Assembly: GCF_001421245.1 (NCBI RefSeq)
Contig: NZ_LMKE01000013.1
Span: 77,566-141,565 of the forward strand
Origin: Sphingomonas sp. Leaf10
GTDB lineage: Bacteria; Pseudomonadota; Alphaproteobacteria; Sphingomonadales; Sphingomonadaceae
DNA length: 64,000 bases
Direction of reading: 5' to 3'
Shown: one piece after another, positions 45,477-52,607 of the stretch
Layout of the letters: every line of letters starts with the position of its first letter
How positions within the stretch are numbered: position 1 is the stretch's first letter
The notes under the pieces: model-generated
The model's input: only the letters and a program-made list of their open reading frames with translations
The model's database searches: none
What the model was told of the DNA's origin: nothing
Made by a program: the position numbers and the translations under genes

Positions 45477-47375
45477 ATGACCTTTCAGGATAGTCAGGAT
45501 GCCCAGATGAACGAGCTGCAATTCGCCGATCCGGCCCCCGCCGCCCCGGCCCCGGAACGCACCAGCCGCACCGTCGACGCGCTGTTGCATGCGGTCGAGG
45601 TCGATCATTCGCGCGACGCGCTGCTGACCGATTTCGGCAAGGATACGCTGAAGGATCGCTATCTGCTGCCGGGCGAATCGTACCAGGATCTGTTCGTGCG
45701 GGTGGCGTCGGCCTATGCCGACGATGCGGCGCACGCCCAGCGGCTGTACGACTATATCTCGAAGCTGTGGTTCATGCCGGCGACCCCGGTCCTGTCGAAC
45801 GGCGGCACCGGGCGCGGCCTGCCGATCAGCTGCTATCTCAACTCGGTCCCCGACAGCCTCGAAGGGATTGTCGAGACGTGGAACGAGAATGTGTGGCTGG
45901 CGTCGCGCGGCGGCGGCATCGGCACCTATTGGGGCAGCGTGCGCGGCATCGGCGAGCCGGTCGGCCTGAACGGCAAGACCAGCGGCATCATCCCGTTCGT
46001 CCGGGTCATGGATTCGCTGACGCTCGCCATTTCGCAGGGGTCGCTGCGTCGCGGGTCGGCGGCCTGCTATCTCGACATCAGCCACCCGGAGATCGAGGAG
46101 TTCCTCGAAATCCGTAAACCCTCGGGCGATTTCAACCGCAAGGCACTTAACCTGCACCACGGCGTGCTGATCCCCGACGCGTTCATGGAAGCGGTGCGTG
46201 ACGGTGCCGAATGGGAGCTGAAGAGCCCGAAGGACGGATCGGTCCGCACCACGGTCGATGCGCGTTCGCTGTTCCAGAAGCTGGTCGAGACCCGCCTGGC
46301 GACCGGCGAGCCGTACATCGTGTTCAGCGACCATGTGAACAACACGATGCCCAAGCATCACCGCGATCTGGGTCTCAAGGTCTCGACGTCCAACCTGTGC
46401 AGCGAGATCACGCTGCCGACCGGCAAGGATCATCTCGGCAACGACCGTACTGCGGTGTGCTGCCTGTCGTCGCTGAACCTCGAAACCTGGGACGAATGGA
46501 ACGGCGACAAGCGGTTCATCGAGGATGTGATGCGCTTCCTCGACAACGTCCTGACCGACTATATCGAGCGCGCGCCCGATGAAATGGCGCGGGCGCGCTA
46601 TTCGGCGGAGCGTGAGCGCTCGGTCGGTCTCGGCGTCATGGGCTTCCACTCCTTCCTGCAGGCACGCAGCCTGCCGTTCGAAGGGGCGATGGCGAAGGCT
46701 TGGAACCTCAAGATCTTCCGCCACGTCAACGCGCAGGTGAACGAGGCGTCGATGCACCTCGCCAACGAACGCGGCCCCTGCCCCGACGCGGCCGATATGG
46801 GCGTGATGGAGCGGTTCAGCTGCAAGATGGCGATCGCACCGACCGCGTCGATCAGCATCATCTGCGGCGGCACCAGCGCCTGCATCGAACCGATCCCGGC
46901 GAACATCTATACCCACAAGACGCTGTCGGGGTCGTGGTCGGTCAAGAACCCGTATCTCGAAAAGCTGCTGATCGCGAAGTCGAAGAACAGCGATGCGGTG
47001 TGGAACACGATCCTCGAGCGGGGCGGATCGGTCCAGCATCTCGACTTCCTGACCCAGGAAGAGAAGGACACGTTCAAGACCAGCTTCGAGATCGATCAGC
47101 GCTGGCTGCTCGAACTGGCCGGGGACCGCGCGCCGTTCATTGATCAGGCGCAGTCGCTGAACCTGTTCATCCCCGCCGATGTCGAGAAGTGGGATTTGCT
47201 GATGCTCCACTATCGCGCATGGGAGCTGGGTATCAAATCGCTTTACTATCTGCGTTCGAAATCGGTGCAACGCGCCGGCTTCGCCGGCGGGGTCGAGGCA
47301 GACAATACGTCCGAACTGGCCAAGTTCGATCTGGGCGAGACGACCGATTATGATGAGTGCTTGGCGTGCCAGTGA
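45477..47375 (+). CDS. nrdA: Ribonucleoside-diphosphate reductase, alpha subunit, lacking ATP-cone
   Basis: Catalytic subunit (632 residues) of class I ribonucleotide reductase, making deoxynucleotides with NrdB. Active-site parts: ISCYLNSV (first redox Cys), NLCSEI, AVCCLSSLNL, PTASISIICGGTSACIEPIP and the C-terminal DECLACQ with a CxxC-like redox pair. At the N-terminus, after about 30 residues, the protein goes directly into the barrel region. The roughly 90-residue ATP-cone of the E. coli enzyme is missing, so dATP activity control through that domain should be absent. AGAGGA lies upstream of the ATG. nrdB lies 1.3 kb downstream. Confidence 0.95.
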   Translation: MTFQDSQDAQMNELQFADPAPAAPAPERTSRTVDALLHAVEVDHSRDALLTDFGKDTLKDRYLLPGESYQDLFVRVASAYADDAAHAQRLYDYISKLWFMPATPVLSNGGTGRGLPISCYLNSVPDSLEGIVETWNENVWLASRGGGIGTYWGSVRGIGEPVGLNGKTSGIIPFVRVMDSLTLAISQGSLRRGSAACYLDISHPEIEEFLEIRKPSGDFNRKALNLHHGVLIPDAFMEAVRDGAEWELKSPKDGSVRTTVDARSLFQKLVETRLATGEPYIVFSDHVNNTMPKHHRDLGLKVSTSNLCSEITLPTGKDHLGNDRTAVCCLSSLNLETWDEWNGDKRFIEDVMRFLDNVLTDYIERAPDEMARARYSAERERSVGLGVMGFHSFLQARSLPFEGAMAKAWNLKIFRHVNAQVNEASMHLANERGPCPDAADMGVMERFSCKMAIAPTASISIICGGTSACIEPIPANIYTHKTLSGSWSVKNPYLEKLLIAKSKNSDAVWNTILERGGSVQHLDFLTQEEKDTFKTSFEIDQRWLLELAGDRAPFIDQAQSLNLFIPADVEKWDLLMLHYRAWELGIKSLYYLRSKSVQRAGFAGGVEADNTSELAKFDLGETTDYDECLACQ

Positions 47376-47383
47376 GCGGGCGG

Positions 47384-47409
47384 CTTCGATTTGCGTGAGC
47401 AAATCGAAG
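47384..47409 (+). terminator. Perfect hairpin just after nrdA
   Basis: CTTCGATTTGC and GCAAATCGAAG form an 11-bp perfect stem closed by the tetraloop GTGA, eight bases after the nrdA stop. There is no T-run, so it may stabilise or process the mRNA rather than terminate it. Confidence 0.55.
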
Positions 47410-47474
47410 ACTCGCCACGTCGGGCAGCGGGGCGGCGCAGCCGTCCCGTCTGACGGCGTGGCGGTTGATCGCTA

Positions 47475-47529
47475 GTCCCTCTCCCGGCGGGAGAGGGAGG
47501 GAGCCGCTTTAGCGGCGGAAGGGTGAGGG
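47475..47529. repeat. Left inverted repeat of the DUF559 cassette (family D)
   Basis: 55 bases, beginning GTCCCTCTCCCGGCGGGAGA and ending GCGGCGGAAGGGTGAGGG. Apart from the loop of the small inner hairpin it is the reverse complement of 47916-47969. Its last bases are the ribosome-binding site of the DUF559 gene. Confidence 0.9.
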
Positions 47530-47531
47530 CG

Positions 47532-47906
47532 ATGCGCACCTATCAGGACCAGCTTTCTGGAACGGTCGACCGCGCTCGCGACCTCCGCCGCAACGTGACC
47601 GATGCCGAGAAGAAGCTGTGGGTGGGACTGCGCCAGACTTTCCCGACGCTTCGCTTCCGACGGCAGGTGCCGGTTGGACCCTATTTCGTGGATTTCCTGA
47701 GCGTGCGGGCTGGACTGGTCGTAGAAGTGGACGGCGGGCAGCATGACGACGATGCGGCCTATGATGCACGGCGGACGGCGGTGCTTAACCACCATGGGTT
47801 CCGCGTCGAACGCTTCTGGAATGACGACGTGCTGAGCAATCTCGACGGGGTGTTGCAGCGGTTGACAGTGCTGGTGCCAGACGTGCGTGAGGGCGAACCG
47901 ACGTGA
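47532..47906 (+). CDS. DUF559 endonuclease-domain protein (Vsr-like fold)
   Basis: A 124-residue protein of the DUF559 family, related to the very-short-patch repair endonuclease fold. RARDLRRNVTDAEKKLW and RFRRQVPVGPYFVDF are the usual N-terminal signature. The PD-(D/E)xK-like site is Asp54 (FVDF), Glu65 and Asp67 (VVEVDGGQH) with Gln70. It should cut or nick DNA, but no member with this architecture has a proven role that I can name. The ATG at 47532 follows GTGAGGG, supplied by the left repeat. Gene and repeats are a unit. Confidence 0.85.
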   Translation: MRTYQDQLSGTVDRARDLRRNVTDAEKKLWVGLRQTFPTLRFRRQVPVGPYFVDFLSVRAGLVVEVDGGQHDDDAAYDARRTAVLNHHGFRVERFWNDDVLSNLDGVLQRLTVLVPDVREGEPT

Positions 47907-47915
47907 ACCGGCTCA

Positions 47916-47969
47916 CCCTCACCCTTCCGCCGCTGCGCGGCTCCCTCCCTCTCCCGCCGGGAGAGGGAC
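47916..47969. repeat. Right inverted repeat of the DUF559 cassette (family D)
   Basis: 54 bases, beginning CCCTCACCCTTCCGCCGCTG and ending CCCGCCGGGAGAGGGAC. It begins 10 bases after the DUF559 stop codon. Confidence 0.9.
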
Positions 47970-47974
47970 TTTCG

Positions 47975-48250
47975 TCAGACCGCGCTGCCGTCTTCTTCGG
48001 TTTCGAAGGTCACGGCGACGTCGGCATTGGCGGACAGGCGGACGGTGTCGCCTTCGACCTCGGCGACGAGGCCGCCGTCGATATAATGGTGATGCCCTTC
48101 ATGGCTGCTCGACCCGCCTTCGACTTCCGCGCCGCTGTCCTTCTTGGTCAGCTTGATGCGGTCGCCTTCGACGCGGTCGACGGTGCCGACATGGACGCCG
48201 TCGGCGCCGATGACTTCGGCATGTTCGTTGATGTTGCTGAGATCGGCCAT
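47975..48250 (-). CDS. DUF2171 domain protein
   Basis: A 91-residue acidic protein with the DUF2171 pattern: INEHAEVIGADGVHVGTVD, then DRIKLTKKDS, SHEGHHHYID and VEGDTVRLSANADVAV. It is cytoplasmic and beta-rich; the fold is PRC-barrel-like. Function unknown. GGAGGATTAT is located before the ATG (on the minus strand). It is divergent from the small membrane protein at 48304. Confidence 0.85.
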   Translation of the reverse strand: MADLSNINEHAEVIGADGVHVGTVDRVEGDRIKLTKKDSGAEVEGGSSSHEGHHHYIDGGLVAEVEGDTVRLSANADVAVTFETEEDGSAV

Positions 48251-48303
48251 GATAATCCTCCGTTGGGGGCGGCGGTCAAACGCACGTACCCGAAGTTGGT
48301 CGC

Positions 48304-48501
48304 ATGACGCAGAACGTACTCATCATGTTGGGCATCGCGCTGGTCGCGGGTGGCACGGGCATGTGGCTGTTGCTGCGCCTGCGGTCGCGGGCGACGCAGC
48401 AGAGCCGCTATGCGCATGGCATGGTAGGGATGATGGCGCTGGCGCTGGGGATCATCCTTGCGATCTTCGGGATCGCGCAATGGTCGTGGGGGTCGGCATG
48501 A
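48304..48501 (+). CDS. Small two-helix membrane protein
   Basis: A 65-residue protein with two hydrophobic helices (VLIMLGIALVAGGTGMWLLL and MVGMMALALGIILAIFGIAQ) joined by a basic loop LRSRATQQSRYAHG. No family is recognised. The composition and the ATG give a plausible but weak case; it lies between DUF2171 and nrdB and is followed by a palindromic repeat. Confidence 0.55.
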   Translation: MTQNVLIMLGIALVAGGTGMWLLLRLRSRATQQSRYAHGMVGMMALALGIILAIFGIAQWSWGSA

Positions 48502-48518
48502 CGGCGCCCTTCTCTCCC

Positions 48519-48614
48519 GTCATCCCGGCGCAGGCCGGAATCCATGGATACGGGCCACACCGAAAGAGACGCGACTGTCGCCTGTCCATGGATCCCGGCC
48601 TGCGCCGGGATGAC
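48519..48614. repeat. 96-bp paired palindrome, variant of family A
   Basis: Starts GTCATCCCGGCGCAGGCCGG and ends CCGGCCTGCGCCGGGATGAC; the arms are perfect inverse complements over 20 bases. The core differs from the 94-bp copies (CCGGCGCAGGCCGG in place of CCCGCGAAGGCGGG), so it is a second subtype. It lies just upstream of nrdB. Confidence 0.8.
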
Positions 48615-48660
48615 GATCTAGATTTCAATTCCGCATTTTCAGTTTCTCCGGAGTAACCCC

Positions 48661-49710
48661 ATGTCGCTCACCGAAGCCCGCAAGCAGTATAAGCCGTTCG
48701 AATACCCCTGGGCGTTCGATTTCTGGAAGCGTCAGCAGCAGATCCACTGGATGCCCGAAGAGGTGCCGCTGGGCGAGGATTGCCGCGACTGGGCGCAGAA
48801 ACTGACCCCGCACGAGCGCAATTTGCTGACGCAGATCTTCCGCTTCTTCACCCAGGCGGACGTCGAGGTACAGGACTGCTACCACGAAAAATATGGTCGC
48901 ATCTTCAAGCCGACCGAGATCAAGATGATGCTCGCCGCCTTCTCCAACATGGAGACGGTGCATATCGCGGCGTACAGCCATTTGCTCGATACGATCGGCA
49001 TGCCCGAAAGCGAATATGGCGCCTTCCTCGAATATAGCGAGATGAAGGACAAGCACGACTATCTGCAGAATTTCGGGGTCGATACCGACGAAGACATTGC
49101 GAAGACGCTGGCGATGTTCGGCGGCTTTACCGAAGGACTGCAATTGTTCGCGTCGTTCGCGATGCTGATGAACTTCCCGCGCTTCAACAAGATGAAGGGC
49201 ATGGGGCAGATCGTGTCGTGGTCGGTCCGCGACGAGAGCCTGCACTGCGAAGGCATCATCAAGCTGTTCCACGCCTTCTGCAAGGAACGCGACTGCCTGA
49301 CCCGCAGCGTCCGCGACGACATTGCCGACATGTGCCAGACGACCGTGCGGCTGGAGGACAACTTCATCGATCTCGCCTTCGAAATGGGGCCGGTGCACGG
49401 CATGACCGCGAAAGAGATCAAGAAGTATATCCGCTACATCGCCGACTGGCGGCTGGGACAACTGGGGATGAAGCCGATCTATCTGATCGACGAACATCCC
49501 CTGCCGTGGCTGGCGCCGCTGCTGAACGGCGTCGAGCATGCGAACTTCTTCGAACAGCGCGCGACCGAATATTCGAAGGCGGCGACGCGCGGTAACTGGA
49601 ACGAGGTCTGGGACGGCTTCGACAAGCGCCAGAAGGCGAAGGTCGTGGCGCCAGCGAACGAGGAAGCCAGCGGCATGGGTGATATGTTCGGCGGGGTTGC
49701 GGCGGAGTAA
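48661..49710 (+). CDS. nrdB: Ribonucleoside-diphosphate reductase, beta subunit
   Basis: Di-iron radical-generating subunit of 349 residues. Iron ligands are in ADVEVQDCYHEKYG, NMETVHIAAYSHLL and WSVRDESLHCEGI; the tyrosyl radical site is probably Tyr105 (AAYSHLL). KPIYLIDEHPLPWL is a conserved class I region. No ATP-cone is fused to it. It should be paired with nrdA but is separated by the DUF559 cassette, DUF2171 gene and a repeat. CTCCGGAG precedes the ATG by about 7 bases. Confidence 0.96.
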   Translation: MSLTEARKQYKPFEYPWAFDFWKRQQQIHWMPEEVPLGEDCRDWAQKLTPHERNLLTQIFRFFTQADVEVQDCYHEKYGRIFKPTEIKMMLAAFSNMETVHIAAYSHLLDTIGMPESEYGAFLEYSEMKDKHDYLQNFGVDTDEDIAKTLAMFGGFTEGLQLFASFAMLMNFPRFNKMKGMGQIVSWSVRDESLHCEGIIKLFHAFCKERDCLTRSVRDDIADMCQTTVRLEDNFIDLAFEMGPVHGMTAKEIKKYIRYIADWRLGQLGMKPIYLIDEHPLPWLAPLLNGVEHANFFEQRATEYSKAATRGNWNEVWDGFDKRQKAKVVAPANEEASGMGDMFGGVAAE

Positions 49711-49724
49711 GCCGCGCCGGGCAA

Positions 49725-49813
49725 GGGGCAGCCAAGCTGCCCCGAGCCGCACGAGGCGCGGCCGGCCGGCGGCGCCCCAAGCGCCGACCGACGACACGGG
49801 CTTTGCCCGTGTC
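49725..49813 (+). terminator. Tandem hairpins after nrdB
   Basis: GGGGCAGC-CAA-GCTGCCCC (49725-49743) and GACACGGGC-TTT-GCCCGTGTC (49793-49813) are strong stems after the nrdB stop, with a further GC-rich palindrome between them. No T-run is seen. Confidence 0.55.
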
Positions 49814-49819
49814 CGCCAG

Positions 49820-49940
49820 CCAAAGTTCACTAAGTTCACACTCGCACGCTGTTTGCGAGACGATCCGATTTGCCGTGTCAAAGAGCGCCGGTCACAACGG
49901 CCCGGTCGCATGATGGCGACGGTCGATCATGTAGGACAGC
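49820..49940. repeat. Dispersed non-palindromic repeat (family E, copy 1)
   Basis: CCAAAGTTCACTAAGTTCAC followed by ACTCG is identical over 25 bases to 62072-62096. About 110 bases later GTAGGACAG-GCGG also occurs in both copies, with diverged sequence between. Lies directly after nrdB. Confidence 0.7.
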
Positions 49941-49999
49941 GCGGAACCCGATCCTTCAACGCTGGCGTTTGCATTGGAACCGCGGGCGTTGCGTGTATC

Positions 50000-50023
50000 G
50001 ATCCCCGCCTGCGCGGGGATGAC
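50000..50023. repeat. Single REP palindrome of family A
   Basis: GATCCCCGCCTGCGCGGGGA and TGAC form one half of the family A element. It lies between nrdB and the HNH gene; the rest of the 335-base gap 49711-50045 holds the hairpins and family E repeat. Confidence 0.7.
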
Positions 50024-50045
50024 GAAGGGCACGCGGCTAGCCCGC

Positions 50046-50381
50046 CTACCTTCCTCGCCGGACCGGCACCCGGAAATCGGCGGGCTTGTCCGCGACCCAT
50101 TTCACGAACTTTGCGACCGCCGGCACCTCACGCAGTAGGTCAAGATCGGCGAGCGGGCCGGCCAATTCGGCGTTGGTCGCGCTGGCGTGGATGGTGCGGT
50201 GGCAGATCGGGTGGACGGGCACGGTCTCGCGTCCGCCCTCGCTCTTGGGTATGCGGTGGTGCCATTCGACCTGGACGCCGATCGGGCGGCCACAGAGCGC
50301 GCAGGTCATCGGATCGACGGTACGCGCCGCAAGCGCCTCCGCCGCTGCCAGTCCCGCCTTGCGCTTCACGCGTCCGGCCAT
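50046..50381 (-). CDS. Small HNH endonuclease-domain protein
   Basis: A 111-residue protein with an HNH motif: zinc Cys pair Cys27/Cys30 (MTCALCGRPI), catalytic EWHHRIPKSEGG and VHPICHRTIHA. The C-terminal helix region has no recognised domain. Such short HNH proteins occur as free-standing genes in many bacteria and phages, with no clear substrate. It is transcribed toward nrdB. No restriction methylase or phage terminase is nearby. Confidence 0.85.
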   Translation of the reverse strand: MAGRVKRKAGLAAAEALAARTVDPMTCALCGRPIGVQVEWHHRIPKSEGGRETVPVHPICHRTIHASATNAELAGPLADLDLLREVPAVAKFVKWVADKPADFRVPVRRGR

Positions 50382-50551
50382 CGCCTGCTCCCATTGCCGG
50401 GACGCAAGATCGGTACGCGCTGCCGCCGCGACAAGATCACTGCCTATCGCAAGTTACGATGTCGGCATCGATAGATGAACCGCAGATGAAGGAACCGTGA
50501 TCGATCCATGCGGGTTGTATCGCGGCAAGTTCAGGAACAGGGAGAACCCCC

Positions 50552-50860
50552 ATGAACCGTATTCCATTGCTGATCGCTGCGGCCGCAACTGCCTGTATCG
50601 CGACACCATCGCTGGCGAAGGATCGGTCGGTCCCGGTCTATTCGGACTATAATCCCTATTATCTGGATTATAAGACCGATATTTCCGAAGCGAAGCGCGA
50701 GTTGCGCAAGGATCTGCGCCGCGCGAAGGACGCTTCGTCGCGTGAGGATGCGTGGCACGAATATCGCCGCGAGGTCGCCGACGCCGAACACGACTTCCGC
50801 AAGGAAATGGCCGAGCGCGGCATGATCGTCCGCCGTGGTCGGGTGACCGTCGAGGAATAA
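50552..50860 (+). CDS. Secreted helical charged protein
   Basis: A 102-residue protein with a signal peptide (MNRIPLLIAAAATACIATPS, cleaved near SLA). The mature part starts with a Tyr-rich stretch (VYSDYNPYYLDYK) and continues as a long amphipathic, highly charged helix with heptad features (EAKRELRKDLRRAKDASS). Likely periplasmic. GGGAG precedes the ATG. Function unknown. Confidence 0.78.
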   Translation: MNRIPLLIAAAATACIATPSLAKDRSVPVYSDYNPYYLDYKTDISEAKRELRKDLRRAKDASSREDAWHEYRREVADAEHDFRKEMAERGMIVRRGRVTVEE

Positions 50861-50886
50861 GCGTACCCGTTGTCCTACGGGGAACT

Positions 50887-50918
50887 GGCCGCCGGGTTCG
50901 CGCCCGGCGGCCTTTTTA
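50887..50918. terminator. Bidirectional terminator with T-run
   Basis: GGCCGCCGGG-TTCGCG-CCCGGCGGCC followed by TTTTTAA. The T-run overlaps the stop codon of the convergent minus-strand gene at 50916. Confidence 0.88.
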
Positions 50919-51506
50919 ATAGATGTTGGCGAACTTCCAGCCGGTCAGCCGCAGCATTGCCATGCCGGTGGCGTGTACCGGTCCGACATCCGGGTTCGAG
51001 CGTTCGATGACATGATAGACGCCCCCCGAAACACCTTCGATCAGCCATCCCGACCCATCCGACATTCGTACACCGGTATCCGGCGCTTCCTGTTGGATGA
51101 ACGGGTTACCAGCCACGAGCAGCGCGCGTAGCGCCGTCGCCTCGCCGGGCGTCAAAGGGCGGTTGACGCGACCCGCAACCGCGCTAGTGGCAAAGCCTGC
51201 CCGACCCTCCAAGCGACGGGCAATCAGACGCGGTCGAGGCGAAGACAGTGCTTCGACACGAACCGTAACCGCCGGGTGGAAAGTCGGAAGCCATGTCAAC
51301 CGGATGGCATCGCCAACACGAAGCGACCGCTGATACAGGGAAGGCTCCTCGGCTACACCAAGCAGTTGCCGATAATTTTCCGCACGGGACGGCGCCAAGT
51401 CGTTTCCACTCTTCGCGCCGGCAAAATCGGGCTTCCGATCGTCCGGACGGACGGAGAAATAATCAGCCTGTGCGGCAATCGCCAGCATCGACAGCGCCGT
51501 CAGCAT
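50916..51506 (-). CDS. Hypothetical secreted protein, 196 residues
   Basis: Starts with a short hydrophobic leader (MLTALSMLAIAAQADYF), likely a signal peptide. The rest has no domain that I recognise; RLTWLPTFHPAVTVRVEALS and GSGWLIEGVSGGVYHVIERS suggest a beta-rich fold. Open frame with no stop and its own terminator. Function unknown. Confidence 0.7.
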   Translation of the reverse strand: MLTALSMLAIAAQADYFSVRPDDRKPDFAGAKSGNDLAPSRAENYRQLLGVAEEPSLYQRSLRVGDAIRLTWLPTFHPAVTVRVEALSSPRPRLIARRLEGRAGFATSAVAGRVNRPLTPGEATALRALLVAGNPFIQQEAPDTGVRMSDGSGWLIEGVSGGVYHVIERSNPDVGPVHATGMAMLRLTGWKFANIY

Positions 51507-51563
51507 GTTCGCCCCCCTACCCGACCGAGCCGATCATGCACCCGGCGCGCCAGCAACCCAAAG

Positions 51564-51642
51564 CAAAAGGCCCCGAGCCTAAGCCCAGAGCCTCTTCCTG
51601 TACGCGTTTACCGGGGCGGGTCCCGATACGCCGGACCCGCCC
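51564..51642 (-). terminator. Two hairpins downstream of the outer-membrane protein gene
   Basis: Read on the minus strand, GGGCGGGTCC-loop-GGACCCGCCC is followed by a second hairpin with G-U pairs and then CCTTTTGCTTT. They follow the stop at 51658. Confidence 0.6.
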
Positions 51643-51657
51643 ATACTCAACCGATGC

Positions 51658-52290
51658 TTAGAAGTGGGTCGTCAGACCCAGCATCGGACGGAAGCTGTGC
51701 GCCGAACCGAAGGTCGAGACTTCACCGCGCAGGCGGACGCCCGAGTTGCCGGTGATGCCGCCAAGACCGATGTCCTTCGGGCCGACTTCAAAACCGGCGC
51801 CGTAGGTCATTTCATGATAGTCGCGGCTGGCGGTGCCGAACCGGTCGAAATTGACCCAGCGATAGCCGACCTTGCCGTAGATCAGGCCCGAGTCACCAGC
51901 GCGGAAGCCGAAGCGGCCGGCAGCGCCGTAATCCCAATCGATGTCGCCCGACACGCCCTTCGACACGCTGCCTTCGGCACCGACGAACACCGGACCCAGC
52001 GGCACGTTGAAGCCGACGATCCCTTCGACAAGGGCGCCGTTGAGTTTGTCGTTACGGGCAACCTGCGGGATGCCGGCCTTGGTGGCTTCGGAGTCGAACT
52101 GTTCCCAGCCACCCATTACGGCGATGTACGGTTCGAAACCGATGCCGCTGGTGCCGTCGGGCGCGGTCACGGCCGGGGCCGGTTCGGTGGTGGTCGTCGT
52201 GTCCTGCGCCGTGGTCGACATATCCTGCGCGAAGGCGGGCGCGCCCACGAAAGCGGCGGCAGCGGCAGCGACGGTGAAAAGCTTACGCAT
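51658..52290 (-). CDS. Outer-membrane beta-barrel protein
   Basis: A 210-residue outer-membrane protein. Signal peptide MRKLFTVAAAAAAFVGAPAFA, then a Thr-rich linker (STTAQDTTTTTEPAPAV) and an eight-strand-like barrel with alternating strands (FEPYIAVMGGWEQF, GFNVPLGPVFVGAEGSVS, GLIYGKVGYRWVNF, FRPMLGLTTHF). It ends in Phe, as outer-membrane proteins do. It resembles the porin-like opacity/OmpA-barrel family; function unknown. The ATG at 52290 starts the signal peptide. Confidence 0.85.
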   Translation of the reverse strand: MRKLFTVAAAAAAFVGAPAFAQDMSTTAQDTTTTTEPAPAVTAPDGTSGIGFEPYIAVMGGWEQFDSEATKAGIPQVARNDKLNGALVEGIVGFNVPLGPVFVGAEGSVSKGVSGDIDWDYGAAGRFGFRAGDSGLIYGKVGYRWVNFDRFGTASRDYHEMTYGAGFEVGPKDIGLGGITGNSGVRLRGEVSTFGSAHSFRPMLGLTTHF

Positions 52291-52607
52291 ACAAAACCTC
52301 ATCAGCGTTTACGGTCCCGGCGTCGAAGCTGCGCCGGTTTGTCCGTGGCCCCTTTGAACCCGGAACCACCGGCAGGGTTGCATTGCATTGCAACAGGAAC
52401 GTCACGAAAGCGGCTACTGTGTTATAACGGCAACGGTATCTTGCGCGCCGATGAACGAACCATGGCGGAACCGTCCGGAACATGGTGGCAATATGGCGAA
52501 GGCGGTGCGGCATGGCGGCACCGGTTCGCAACGATCGCGGGTCTGACGGGTTGGTGATCCGGTCGCATGGTGCGGCCGGACCCGCAGAAATGACGGATGG
52601 AGGCCGT

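Larger units (their letters stand above)
47475..47969. mobile_element. Candidate minimal mobile cassette: inverted repeats around a DUF559 nuclease gene
   Basis: A 495-bp unit made of two near-identical 55-bp inverted repeats and one 375-bp gene with only 2 and 9 bases between gene and repeats. It interrupts the nrdA-nrdB region. A version of the palindrome without the gene is at 62263-62361. I read it as a non-classical mobile element; transposition is not shown, and no target-site duplication could be defined. Confidence 0.55.

Noticed and set aside
47475..47969. A restriction-modification or Vsr repair system at the DUF559 gene
   Set aside because: No methyltransferase gene is adjacent, and the Vsr-specific zinc-binding residues are not seen; repeat association is the better explanation.
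50046..50381. Phage origin of the HNH gene
   Set aside because: No terminase, portal or integrase genes are nearby, so the gene alone does not support a prophage.
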